Source of the DNA: Agarophyton chilense
Taxonomy: Eukaryota > Rhodophyta > Florideophyceae > Gracilariales > Gracilariaceae
Direction of reading: 5' to 3'
NCBI GenBank assembly: GCA_030374765.1
Contig: JARGXX010000138.1
Coordinates: forward strand, 744,001 to 808,000
Length of the DNA stretch: 64,000 nucleotides
Shown here: positions 46,820 through 57,229 of the stretch, one piece after another
Layout of the letters: each line of letters begins with the position of its first letter
Position numbering within the stretch: the stretch's first letter is position 1
Made by a program: the position numbers and the translations under genes
The notes under the pieces: generated by a model
What the model was told of the DNA's origin: nothing
The model's database searches: none
What the model saw: only the letters and a program-made list of their open reading frames with translations

Positions 46820-48342
46820 AGATGCTACGAAATGCGAGGATGTACACATATGCGCGCAAATGCACTGAAAATGAGAGAGAAGAGTACTGTCTGCGCGTTC
46901 CGCTTGCTCCGAGAGTCGGGAGAGAAAGAGGAGGCAGAATCTTTATTTGTAGGTTTTTGAGTAGTACCTAGGTATGTTGGTTATGCGGGTTGTAAAGTTG
47001 TTACATCCTAACGAATCGTACTAGAGCCTAAACGTAGAAGTCCTGAATAACTAACGTCTACAGTAGCTTCTCGTGACCGTAGTGTAGCTTTAACCTCAAT
47101 AACGACTAATAAAACTTTTGAGCTTTCTATACTAAGTAATAAACGTTCTTTTCTAAACGTTAAAGTCTACAATTATGGCTCTTGTACGATTCGTGACATG
47201 TTAACCACATTACAACCAGCATATCGAACAGAACCACGCACTACTGTGAGATGTTGGACTCGGCATTTCAAGGGGCTGGAAGCAAGTGGGCCATGATGTC
47301 AGCAGAGATGACAGACTGACAAAATCTAATGCAGGCGCAAGGAAAAGATGACGATAGAATACCATAATCAGTGCAAAGTGGAGCCCGGAAGAGCGAACCG
47401 AAAAAGAGAGAGGAGGAGCGAAGAGAAGGTACAACTGAAGGAACGAGCACGGGAAAGTAGCACGCGGACTAGCGAGAGGACGATGGATGTTCAGTGCAAG
47501 AGGGAGAGAGCAGAATGCTCACTGATGAAGAAACGCCCGGAGGGAAAGGGGAGACATACCGAGAGCATGGGCACGGATGACGGCAGGAAAAAAAGCGGTA
47601 AGAATGGGGAGGCGGAGTTAGCATTAGAACAATGCAACAACACAGGAGAAGAGCGCGGAGAATAGAGACCCCAGGGGGCAGGGGTAATAGAGAGACAAGA
47701 GAATAGGTATAAAAGAAGAGAGAGAAGAAGGGACGAGAGAGATCGAAGCGAAAGGGGGCAAGGGAGGAGTAAAAAGTATGCTGAAGACTGAGATCCTCCG
47801 GCTTGTGCCGACCCTGTTCCACGTAGTAGATACATCATGGCGCTGACTTCTGCGGATGCGACAACTACTCCATAGCCTACAAGTAAAGGACCTACGTCCG
47901 CTTGTTCCTCGAGGTACAGGGGCAAGCGCTAGCGGCAGCCAGTACTCTCTTTGCAGAAATTATTGAGCATATGCGCCCTTTTGCATGCATCCTCACATGG
48001 AAGGTGAAAACAACACGATTAGAGCTGAAGATTACTGATTACGGAGCGGTAATCAGTTGCCCTCTATAATCGAAGAGTTGATGACGTGAGCATCAAGAAC
48101 TAAGAAAACATACTAACCTAGGTAAGTTCAAACGAAAAAGCAAAATATAGTCACGTAAACAATAAGAGGCACATTAATTTAAATGCAAAGACAAACGCAA
48201 ATGTCACTGAGACAGGTATGGCTACTAAAGAGGACCTCTGAGACCTCTGACATGATAAATGTTATTCAAACGATGCACACTACTTTCATATTTTCCAAAG
48301 CGGTATTTCTGAAAGAATAAGTGCCGGAAACTCTTGCTCCTT
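46820..48342. other. Gene-poor stretch with a long purine-rich tract
   Basis: No credible gene. From about 47370 to 47780 the + strand is almost all A and G (GAGAGGAGGAGCGAAGAGAAGG style), a roughly 400-bp purine tract. Open frames there on both strands are compositional. The last 200 bases lie downstream of the peptidase gene and probably hold its 3' end. Confidence 0.5.
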
Positions 48343-49728
48343 CTACTCGCAGGCAGATATGTCTTTCACAAATCCTTGCGTAGCGAATTCTCGAAGCAAC
48401 TTCTCTCCGCAAGGGTACTGAGCCACAACATGACTTGCTCCCTTGATTATGGCAACGTTTTTCTTCAATGCGGGATCTAGGTCCACAATGTCTTCCAGAG
48501 GAGTCAAAGGATCGGCATCTCCAACAAGAACCAATGCTGGAATTTCCCTTCCCCTTCTTCTACTCATGGGGAGACCTTCCATTCTTATTTGTGAGAATGG
48601 CACAGCTGTGCAATACTTAGTAAACGAATCAAATGCTTCGGTTACATAAAACGGAGAATAGTCGTTGAGCCTCACGTTGGCAACGATGTCGTCCACCAGC
48701 CTTCTTTTCCTTTCTAAGAACCCGGCATTAACATCCCACGGAACAAACTCCACAAAGTCATTGCATACGGTAGATATGGACATCGCAACTGAAAAGTTGC
48801 GCAACGGTTGAACGGAGGGGTTGAATATCTGTACCATTTCCTTGAGAGCGCTGTAGTTCTGTTCATTAGCAGCAGATGCAATAGCTTGGGTAAAGTTGTC
48901 CGGAGTGAACTTGAATATGTGGGAAAGAAGCCTCGGATCGATCCCAGTGTCTAGTCTCAGCGCTTTGTTCCAACGTAAGCGACGGAGAACGGTATTCATT
49001 TGTTTTTTGAATCTTCTGAGTGTGAAATTAGGGTTGTTTTTGTTCTTCTCCGTGTAAATACGAGCATAAGTTGAAGGACGACGCAATTGGTACAAGTCTC
49101 TATTTCGCAATGGCAGCGGCGAGTCCAACATCATAGAGTGAACGCTTTCGGGAGAAAGCACCCCATATGCCTGAGCAATAAGACTGCCGTAAGATATTCC
49201 AAGTAGATCAAACTGTCTAAAACCGAGGGCCATGCGAAGCAATTCCAAATCCTTCACGATCGCCGTCGAAGAGTAGTGAAGGATCTCATCACCGATCTCA
49301 GAGAGGCACTGGCGAAGATCTGAAAGCTCGTAATCCAAGCTGAGTGGCCTGTCCTGCAGAAAACAGTTCAAGCGGGAGGCATTTCCAGTTCCACGAGGAT
49401 CAAATAGAATCAAAGGGCGTTTTAACTCGTTCACAAGCTCCAAGGAAGTGAGATCCCCTGGTGAATGCGTTAAGAAACCTAGACCAGGACCTCCCGGGAT
49501 AAGAAGAAACGCAGTGCTGGAATTCGTTGGGATTGAGGGATAAGTGATGGCGAAAAGCATAGATATGTTGACAGTGGAGGAAGGGTTTGCATGATCGAGG
49601 GGCACAGAAAGATTCCCACAAGTCGAATTCGAGAGATAAGTTGGGCAGGGAAATATCTGAACAGAGGCATAAGTCGAGGATGGCCACGCGTGGGCTAGAA
49701 GAAGAACCGAAAACAACCAGTGAAACAT
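48343..49728 (-). CDS. Secreted serine peptidase, alpha/beta-hydrolase fold (S33/TAP-like)
   Basis: A 461-codon single-exon gene, apparently intact. A signal peptide covers about the first 21 residues. The fold markers are in order: oxyanion motif GGPG (79-82), FDPRGTG (109-115), nucleophile elbow GISYG with Ser179, Asp406 in GDADPLTP, and His433 in GASHVV. The Asp and His lie in a TAP-like C-terminal part. Length and order match the secreted tripeptidyl and prolyl aminopeptidases of family S33, which release short N-terminal peptides from proteins or peptides. Cys residues at 28, 37, 122 and 141 suggest disulfides, and many NxS/T sites suit the secretory pathway. Substrate cannot be read from sequence. 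The Met chosen is the one that gives the signal peptide. Confidence 0.88.
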   Translation of the reverse strand: MFHWLFSVLLLAHAWPSSTYASVQIFPCPTYLSNSTCGNLSVPLDHANPSSTVNISMLFAITYPSIPTNSSTAFLLIPGGPGLGFLTHSPGDLTSLELVNELKRPLILFDPRGTGNASRLNCFLQDRPLSLDYELSDLRQCLSEIGDEILHYSSTAIVKDLELLRMALGFRQFDLLGISYGSLIAQAYGVLSPESVHSMMLDSPLPLRNRDLYQLRRPSTYARIYTEKNKNNPNFTLRRFKKQMNTVLRRLRWNKALRLDTGIDPRLLSHIFKFTPDNFTQAIASAANEQNYSALKEMVQIFNPSVQPLRNFSVAMSISTVCNDFVEFVPWDVNAGFLERKRRLVDDIVANVRLNDYSPFYVTEAFDSFTKYCTAVPFSQIRMEGLPMSRRRGREIPALVLVGDADPLTPLEDIVDLDPALKKNVAIIKGASHVVAQYPCGEKLLREFATQGFVKDISACE

Positions 49729-49813
49729 GTTGAGTTGTAAGAAGAACTTGACTGTGCTCTCCGCGAAGTAGATAATTGTTCAAAGCTGTAGAAGCGAACT
49801 GTTGAACGGAAGG

Positions 49814-49821
49814 TTTTTATA
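49814..49821 (-). promoter_or_regulatory. TATA box of the peptidase gene
   Basis: TATAAAAA on the minus strand, about 85 bases before the start codon. Spacing allows a short 5' leader. No mapped start site supports it. Confidence 0.5.
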
Positions 49822-49823
49822 CT

Positions 49824-51671
49824 GTTAATCAAAAGATCTCCAACCGGGTCGCAAACAGCAATGAGAACATTGAGAGCGAAATGTAGTAGTGGTGCAACCT
49901 TCGAGCATCTACACCAGTATGATGCAAGTCCAAACCAACTGTGTCAGCTTTCATAATGTTGCCTTTTGTGTGTTGTGAACTTGGATTGGTTTAACAGTGT
50001 CCAACATCTTTCCTTTTCTTGTACCAATATGGATATGGACTGGAACTGCGCCCAAATCGTGACAAAAAGGTTGTCATGGTTTTACTTTTAATGCACCCTC
50101 CTCGAAGCCGCTCCAATACAGAATCCAGCGCAAAGTAAATTTTGCATATTGGTAGATGGCACGAGAGGTCGGCCAATCAACGCTTAGGTTCTGGCTGACG
50201 GTTACCGCAGCGGTGATGGCACATGCACCAATGACATCGTAGCGCGTGAAACATCCAATCATTTGTAGGTCAAGTTGGACACAAAGCTTTCAAGTTAAAC
50301 AAGAAATCAACTGAACTCGCCCCTGACTTCCGATAAAACATTTGAAATAACGAAATTGGGTCACATATACAGTAGTCTGAAGTGTGGTGAAAATTTCGGG
50401 AAAGAAACCTGATAGGATGAATCGAACAATCTTGCGTGTTTCTGGCATGAGTTAAATTTGGACCTTGTAATAGAAAAGAACACAGATACTTTTATTTCCA
50501 ACAGTGGCATGGATCAAAGCATTGTCAGTGACTTTTGTCACAACACTTTGAGTGGAATGCAACGAGAATGATTCGTCAATTATTCTCATTGGGTAACTTT
50601 CCCTCGCAGTCTAAAGTGATGACGCTTGCTAAAAGCCGAGTCTCGTGAGCGCAGATTTTCACACCCCGAACATCATAGACATAGGTACGGACTCATTTTC
50701 TCAATGACTAAGTCAGTTTCAATTGTTTCGTCGCCAACTGTGTGAAACTGGCCAAGGATGAAGTGGGCAAAGCTGCAGATACTACTGTAGCTAGAGCATG
50801 GTCTGGAACACGTTGTAAACTGACCTATATTAACTATTCGCGTTTTGATTGACATACAGAGCAACCACGAAGGGAAAAGAAAAGGAGTTCGGAGTACACT
50901 GTTCTTCCAGCAACTACAGTCGCTTGTTATTGTATTGTGGTATGCCTACTCGATTGATCATTTTGACACCAGAGGGTCTACACTTCGTCCGCTATGGTTC
51001 TGATAGTTGTTGTCTTTAAGAACACGATCCGGAGAAAGGCATCTCCTTTTCTACATTGTTATAAATAGTTCAAGATAAAAGCAATTTGGTTGCATGCACA
51101 CATAGCCATGCTGCGTGTCTATAAATCCAATCTGATTGTTTTCTAGCTATGGAATTCGCTTTTCAGATGTGACTCACTGTCTGTTAAAATAATCACTTTT
51201 AGGCTTTTAAGGAGATATACAGAACTCTGATGCATGTGTTCTGGTGGTGATGGAGCTTTGGAAAGCATTTATTGGGTTTCGACACAAGATAGTTTCTTCG
51301 TATTGACACGGCTTTTTCCACGTGGGACACTCAGCAATGCTTCCTATCCAGGGCACATGGATCGCTTCTTGTCGCATAAACTCTGCTGAATCATTGAGAA
51401 TAACCTCAAGCAAGCTGTACGTCATGATCTAGATTACATGAGCATGGCGAGAAGCGCTACACTTCAAGCGAGCTAGTTCAAAAAATGAAGCAAAAGCGCC
51501 ATCAGTGCGCCTAATCATTTTACGGTCGACCGTGTGCTTGTATCTGTACGCATTTTTGCTCTCAAAAGATCTTTTCACTTCATCGCTGCCGTACTCCGCG
51601 TGGCCATTGTACAAGCTATGCTCATAACTCCTAATGCCAACCAGCTGCTATTCCCTTGCATTACATGAGAA
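49824..51671. other. Gene-poor stretch up to the palindrome
   Basis: Short minus ORFs at 49991-50262, 51207-51425 and 51429-51614 have no recognised motifs. No repeat or RNA gene seen. The palindrome may begin further left than 51672, but the partner sequence lies beyond the window. Confidence 0.45.
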
Positions 51672-52377
51672 TGCGCAGTTGTTCTAGTACAGCTGGAGTC
51701 GCACACGAGTTGTTTCGGGCACAATCTCGTGACCATGTCCAGCAATTCACCTTGCGAGCTGTGATAACATTTGAGAGAACAAGCTGCACGGGGTGTGTCG
51801 TCGTTTGTGCCTGCTCACTGCAAGCGTGACCAGTCACCCATCTCTTTTCAAGGTTAATCCAACATAACGCGACAAGCCTTGAAGCCGTGTCGCAACCACA
51901 AGCTTAGGTAGACGTAGTGTAGCGATGCTTTGTGGTGTGCACGTTACTTCAAGCGCTTTGGACTGCATTTAAGGTAGATTTTGGCACACTGTAAAACTGT
52001 GAGAACTGTGCTCTCTCCTGAGGAGCGGAGGTAAAGACTGAAGACCGAACACCTTCACAACTCTCATCTCTCGTATTACACGAGTTGTAGTGAATGGAGG
52101 GAATGCTCACGAGCGTTGGCGACGACCTTCTGTTGGAGGGTGAGAATGCAGCTGAGCATTTGTCACTTTGGTTGATATTGTTGCACACACGCGACTGGCG
52201 ACTGAATCATCACTGTAAACAACATGCGCAGACGCCAACGAAGCTGTCGCGAGTGCGCGATGCGCCTCGCGCGGAGCTCTCCCGACGGCGTCTCGCCTTT
52301 CGAGCCACTTAACGCGCTACGCGCCGTAGCGCTCGCCGCAACGCTTGCCCGCAAGGGACGCCGCCGTGCACGCCGCT

Positions 52378-53559
52378 ATGCACGCCGCCATGCACGCCGC
52401 CACGCTCAAAGGCGTCGTGCTCGCGCTGCTAAGCGCGGCGTCATTGTTCGCAGCCGCGCGCGCGCACCAGGCCATCGCGTACCCGTGGCCCATCTCCAAC
52501 GACGGTGCCTGTCGCGTGGGCAAGTTCAAGCATTGTCCCGGTCCGTGTCCCACCGATCACCTCCGCGGCGATCAGACGCCTGACTCGCCCTCCGTCACCG
52601 TTCGGCGTGGACGCAGTCTTTACGTCAACATCAAGCGCAACAACCATGCCGGCGGCTTTGTGAGGTGGACTCTGGTGCATGTCAGGGACATGCACAACAA
52701 GCGCAAGCACGAACAGGGCGCCTTTTACTACACCTGCGGCGATCAGCGAATGTCGCTGTGTACTGCCCTCAATCGACGGCGCGACTGCACCTACGACCGT
52801 CGCGGAAAGTATTATCGACACCGCGTCCCCGTGCCGCCCGTGTATGCCGACGGCATGTACGTGCTGGGCTATGCGTGGTACGGCGGCACGCTGGAAAATG
52901 GGCTGCGCGGCGATTTTGGCGACTACTACGACTGCATGTACGTGCAAGTCAAGGGCGGCCCCTACAAACAATCGTACCAACCCACGTTCGACATGGGCAA
53001 GTCGTACACCGGAAAAAACGGATTGTGCAAAGCTCGCACCAATTGGTTGGGCGACTGTTCCAAGGAACCGTGCACGCACAGAAGCAAAGCCAAGTACGTG
53101 CTGCCGTGGCAGTTTGCAAGCGGAAGGAAGCCGAACAAGATTTTCAACACGGCCTTCAAGAAACCATATCGATCCACGAGCGCCGGCAAACACGCGCCCA
53201 AGCTAAGCGGTGTTTCACTGCGTGTGGCGAAGCATCCTGGGCAGGTGCTGGCCACTTCCAGATGGGGTTCGGTTGCCAACGTTATGGTGCGGAAGCGAAG
53301 CAGCATCACTGCGACCTGCGACGTGTCTGGCGCCGTTGCCCACGTCATTTTCTATCGAAACGGCGTGCGCGTGAAGAAGGTGGCAAAAGGGCCCTACGCC
53401 ATTGCGGGTGCGTATTACATTAAGCACAAAGGGCGGTTCGTGCTGCGGCTGCACCCGTGGAAAGTGGCCTTGGGGCCCGACTTCTACTCGCTTTCTTGTG
53501 TAGTGCACGGCAAGGACGGCAGCGTGCAGTACGCCACGATGAACGTTCAACAGAGCTGA
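52378..53559 (+). CDS. Secreted histidine-brace (LPMO-like) protein with Ig-like C-terminal domain, left copy
   Basis: 393 codons from the first ATG, one exon. A 29-residue signal peptide ends Ala-Arg-Ala, so the mature chain starts with His (HQAIAYPWP), the hallmark of copper lytic polysaccharide monooxygenases. A second His lies at mature position 61 in NNHAGGFVRWTLV. A later GDYYDCMYVQV (mature about 152-162) supplies a Tyr where LPMOs have an axial aromatic. The domain is Cys-rich and includes YVLGYAWYGG. The last about 110 residues form a separate beta-rich unit with two Cys (ITATCDVSGAV, YSLSCVVHGKDGS), like an Ig-like domain. LPMOs cleave polysaccharides oxidatively outside the cell; substrate is unknown and could be wall polysaccharide. 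I infer the family from pattern, not alignment. An in-frame ATG 12 bases on is an alternative start. The identical copy lies in the right arm. Confidence 0.7.
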   Translation: MHAAMHAATLKGVVLALLSAASLFAAARAHQAIAYPWPISNDGACRVGKFKHCPGPCPTDHLRGDQTPDSPSVTVRRGRSLYVNIKRNNHAGGFVRWTLVHVRDMHNKRKHEQGAFYYTCGDQRMSLCTALNRRRDCTYDRRGKYYRHRVPVPPVYADGMYVLGYAWYGGTLENGLRGDFGDYYDCMYVQVKGGPYKQSYQPTFDMGKSYTGKNGLCKARTNWLGDCSKEPCTHRSKAKYVLPWQFASGRKPNKIFNTAFKKPYRSTSAGKHAPKLSGVSLRVAKHPGQVLATSRWGSVANVMVRKRSSITATCDVSGAVAHVIFYRNGVRVKKVAKGPYAIAGAYYIKHKGRFVLRLHPWKVALGPDFYSLSCVVHGKDGSVQYATMNVQQS

Positions 53560-55404
53560 AGGCATGAAAATGCAGCTTGTGTCACAGAAGAGTTTGTAAG
53601 AGATTAGCCGCCCTTCTCTGGTTGGGGAGAGGCTGTCGGCTGGTTGGTATAGTAGCTCAATTCCGAACGGCTATCGTGCGACTCCAGCTGGAGTTTGAAG
53701 CTGCAGCCGATCGCCTAGCGTGTCGTATCTTACCGTAGTACGCTTTGCGAAGCCTTGCGTAGTCTAGAGCTGTTTCGATGTAAACCTTTTTGTCTTCAAG
53801 GTAGACGTCTATGTCTATGATCACTCAGTAAAACGCCCATGTCCATGAGCAAAGCTACAGCTTACAGTCGCGCATATGCTGTGACTTGTGTGTTGGCGAT
53901 GGGACGAAGCTTCCAATCGAGCTGACCTTAGTTAAATGAGTAGCCCGCCTGGCAGGTTGGTTAGGTCCGGCAATTCTAAGGTTACTCAGGTTGCTTTGTT
54001 CACTTTGCAGAAGCTGATGGATATCGATCTCCCCACATCGAGCAGCGCCAAACTCTTGCCACGTGCACAACTGTCCACGCCTCGCAAAAACGTCCACATC
54101 ACCGAATGACACCCAGACACGTGTTCACACGCAACTCCGTCTCGGTCTCCTGCTATGCGCTTACGATCTCTCCACACCTTTTCCATCTCTGTCGTGAAAT
54201 TGAAAGCAACCACCACTTCCAACTTCTCCGCCGAACAAATCTAAAACAAATGCTCTGGTAGTGCTTTCCCATCGGTTGCATGAGAGCTCAAATTTTTGAC
54301 ACGCCGCAAAAAATCCACTTTTCTTCTGTGTTTGAAGAACAGGTACATCCTTTTGCTTGGACATTTCCTTCATTCACTCCAATATGCTCTACTAAATACG
54401 AAGAGCCGCATATGTAACCAAACATGACCCCCAACTCAAATCTTTTTGCCATTTTTTTCAACCCAAAACTGCTATCCTATCCATTGCTCATCAACAAACT
54501 GACATCTGATGGATTCTGTAGGACACACGCAAGCGAGTCATGTAGTGCTTTTCGCCACTACATGCATTTGAATTGATTTTTTGGATTGTGAAACAAACTC
54601 TTGTTTACTGACAGCATATTCAAGCTCTGTGCTTTCTCGTCGATCTTGCGTGAATCTTGTTCCATGCTCTATTTCATGGAAGGGGTGAAGCGTGTCCCTA
54701 AATAAGTTGTCAACTGGAAGAATTGAGTCTGTCTTGTCTCTCATTTCAAAGTGGAAGGAGCCTAAACAGTACCCTAAAAGACGCGCGAATCAGAGAAATG
54801 CTGTCTCAGCTTTCAGCATGCATTTCAAATCGAATCAAATAAAAGAGACAAGCGGAGAGGGAGAGAGAGAGAGAGAAAACAGAGTTGTTCCAGAAACTTA
54901 GAAACAATAGCATGGACTAACAAACAATCACACGAATATGGAACGTCGATTTCAGGTTTTTTGTCGAGGCGACAAAAAACGGGACCCCTGACCAGTACTC
55001 CGATTCTAGTAACCAGATAGAGGGCTCATCTCGTCCAACCTTACCATGAGAGAACTATTCCATCATATTCTGAGTTGAATCATGTAAAGGCGATCTTGTG
55101 CATTGCCCTGTGTGATGGAGGACAGAAGACATATATTTCAAAGCCATAGTAAACCACAGTATCTGAATCAGCATGAACGATCTCAATTCAAAACATATCG
55201 GAATTGAATCTAGTTACGGTCTCGAGATATTCGATGATGATAAGATTTAACACACCAAATGACTTTCTTTTTGTCGTGCAAAAGCCTACTTAAGTCAGAT
55301 AGAGCACTCGAACCATCAATCTAGATCTTCACATTTACCTTTCCATCTCTTGTACAATCCGAACTCTCGATCTTTGACAAGTCAGCCGGTCTTAATCGCT
55401 CATT
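53560..55404. other. Arm spacer between the LPMO-like and Gly/Tyr genes
   Basis: 1.8 kb with short ORFs only (minus 53855-54112, 53986-54222, 54161-54373, 54538-54744), none recognised. It contains a GAGAGAGAGA run at about 54860. It is duplicated without change at 60285-62129. Confidence 0.5.
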
Positions 55405-55704
55405 ATGAAGAGTCTCTTCTTTTTCATGCTCTGTGCAGCCCTGATGTGTACCAGCGTGTTTGCTGTTGCAGTATCTCCGAAGGACCCCGCTGCTGCAGAC
55501 TTGGAGCCAAATGGATTGGAAGAGTTCGACCACGAGCTCCCAAATGATGTTCGTAAATTCAAACGCGGCAAGTACTACAAGTATGGTTACAAATATGGGT
55601 ATGGTCCCGGATACGGCTACTACGGGGGATACGGATATGGTCCGTACGGTTCGTACTACCCGAACTACTATCGCCCGTATGGTTACCGTGTTCACGGGTA
55701 CTAA
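55405..55704 (+). CDS. Secreted Gly/Tyr-rich peptide precursor, left copy
   Basis: 99 codons. A clear signal peptide (1-20) is followed by an acidic pro-region (about 21-50, DLEPNGLEEFDHEL). A basic KFKR (51-54) precedes a 45-residue tail made of Gly, Tyr, Lys and Pro (YGYGPGYGYYGGYGYG style). The acidic pro-region, dibasic site and cationic tail look like a precursor cut by a kexin-type protease in the secretory route. Gly/Tyr-rich peptides are known both as structural wall or adhesive proteins and as antimicrobial peptides in other organisms; either role is possible. No Cys in the tail. Single exon, intact, and identical in the right arm. Confidence 0.7.
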   Translation: MKSLFFFMLCAALMCTSVFAVAVSPKDPAAADLEPNGLEEFDHELPNDVRKFKRGKYYKYGYKYGYGPGYGYYGGYGYGPYGSYYPNYYRPYGYRVHGY

Positions 55705-56547
55705 GTTTGTCCTGATTCGATACTTCTTCGAGCCGGTCCACGTTCTTGTTCAGCTTGAAAACCTTTGTTGCTTTTCAAAATCGTTGATGGGTATGCTGGT
55801 GTACTCGGTGAGAACAATTTGTCACTGCTCTTCAAAGTGGCGAGTTCTAGCACGAACTGCCACAAAAAGTAGAGGAAGGGTTTAGGCTATGCATGCTCGG
55901 AGTAAAGTTATGTCTTGGGAAATTTATTCATCTCAGCCTGCCATCTTTCATTAATGTATCTGCGATTCCAAGCGAATAAATTTGTTCCACAAGTTCCTGA
56001 AACGCTGGGAAAAGTATAATTGACTTCATTGCAATCCCTTACACGAGTCTCAGTGAGTTGCGTGAAGGTAATGGCAATGTACAATTCAGAGCATTAAGGT
56101 ACTCATTTGTTCAATTGCTGGCATCTTTGCGGGGGTTTCCTCTGTCTTCTTTAATGTTCTCTCCTTGTAGTTTGTAAAGCATCTGGTACTCCTAACTCAA
56201 AGACGAAAAATATTTCCGGATAGTGTACAGGCACTAAACCAGTCTCTGTTTTTTCTGTTTTTATGTTTTGCTCCAGCCTACACATTAAAATGCACAAAGT
56301 GTTTTCAAGATACTGGTGTCCAAGGAGCTCATCGTCCATATAGGAGCACACCTTTTTTTCATGTCAAGATATGAGGGCAAGCGGAACACGACATTTTCCT
56401 CAATCATGGACATATTTTTTCATGGTTACAGTTTGACCATCACTTCTGTCTCGTATTACATAAATTTGTACAAACATTACACCTATTTTTCCTCATATCA
56501 CATTTAAAACATCCATTTTCAAAAAATCAGCCAAAACCGAAGTCTTA
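55705..56547. other. Arm spacer
   Basis: No credible gene; AT-rich. Duplicated without change at 59142-59984. Confidence 0.5.
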
Positions 56548-56865
56548 ATGTTCTTTGGAAATAAGAGGATCCCGTATATATGTTTTGTGCATGTTGGAGT
56601 TGTATCAGCAGTAAAGATGTCAAGTACTGGCCAAAAGAAGGATAATCGGCGTTCCCTTGCTCGAAAAAACTTAAGAGTCGACAATTTGTTGGATTTCGAC
56701 AAAGTGCAAGCGCAACTAGCTTCAGATCCGAAGGATGATATTATCCCCATTTTCGAAAAAGACGGGAGTGGAAATTTTCATCCTTCAGCGTTTTTTAATA
56801 CCTCCGAATTACACAATGGATCAGAAAAAACGCCTGTCTCACGTACACCGAAACGCGCCACATAG
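56548..56865 (+). CDS. Small hypothetical protein, left copy
   Basis: 105 codons from an ATG, or 82 from a second Met at 56617. The first 23 residues are mildly hydrophobic; the rest is charged and hydrophilic (KKDNRRSLARKNLRVDNLLDF, ending SRTPKRAT). No family recognised. It lies near the inner end of the palindrome arm. It may be a real small gene, one exon of a larger one, or a chance frame; preservation in both arms says nothing, as the whole arm is identical. Confidence 0.3.
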   Translation: MFFGNKRIPYICFVHVGVVSAVKMSSTGQKKDNRRSLARKNLRVDNLLDFDKVQAQLASDPKDDIIPIFEKDGSGNFHPSAFFNTSELHNGSEKTPVSRTPKRAT

Positions 56866-57229
56866 GCGTTCTTGACTCGAATGGAAATCGCCGAGCTTTG
56901 ATAGACTAGGACATCACATGCAACAGTGAGGATAGAACAAGAGCAATCAGTGTAGCCATGTTTCAAACATGAAATGGAATTTACAAAGCCATGTGAAGAG
57001 CATGCACCCCAAACGGCCCACTTGTACATTCTGAGCAAGTGGACATGCAAGGAGGGCTAAGACGGCGCGTCACATATCGATAGATCACATTGAAGAATGA
57101 AAATTCCATGTACACGGTTTCTTCACGATCACTACACCCAAACACCAGAAAAAACTCCTTAATAAATAAGCAGAAATGAAATGTATTGTATCCGTCGCAC
57201 AGCCGCTGGCACCACCGCATCAGTCCCAT

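Larger units (their letters stand above)
51672..57229 (+). repeat. Left arm of a giant palindrome (inverted duplication)
   Basis: Each base x pairs with base 115689 minus x in the right arm, with no indel from about 51710 to 57229. The inner arm limit is at 57229/58460, where similarity stops abruptly. In the outer part (51672-52269) I count 16 substitutions and a 17-bp segment (CTGGAGTCGCACACGAG, about 51692-51708) missing from the right arm. From 52270 to 57229, one substitution (57183 versus 58506) was found; all open frames are otherwise identical between arms. Confidence 0.97.

Noticed and set aside
47348-47925. ORFs of 105-144 codons over the purine tract
   Set aside because: Composition is Arg/Glu/Lys on one strand and Leu/Ser/Pro on the other, as any purine tract gives.
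52441-53423. Long ORFs in other frames and on the other strand over the LPMO-like gene (for example 250 and 252 codons)
   Set aside because: These are shadows of a GC-rich coding frame. Only the 393-codon frame has a signal peptide, ordered Cys positions and the His pair.
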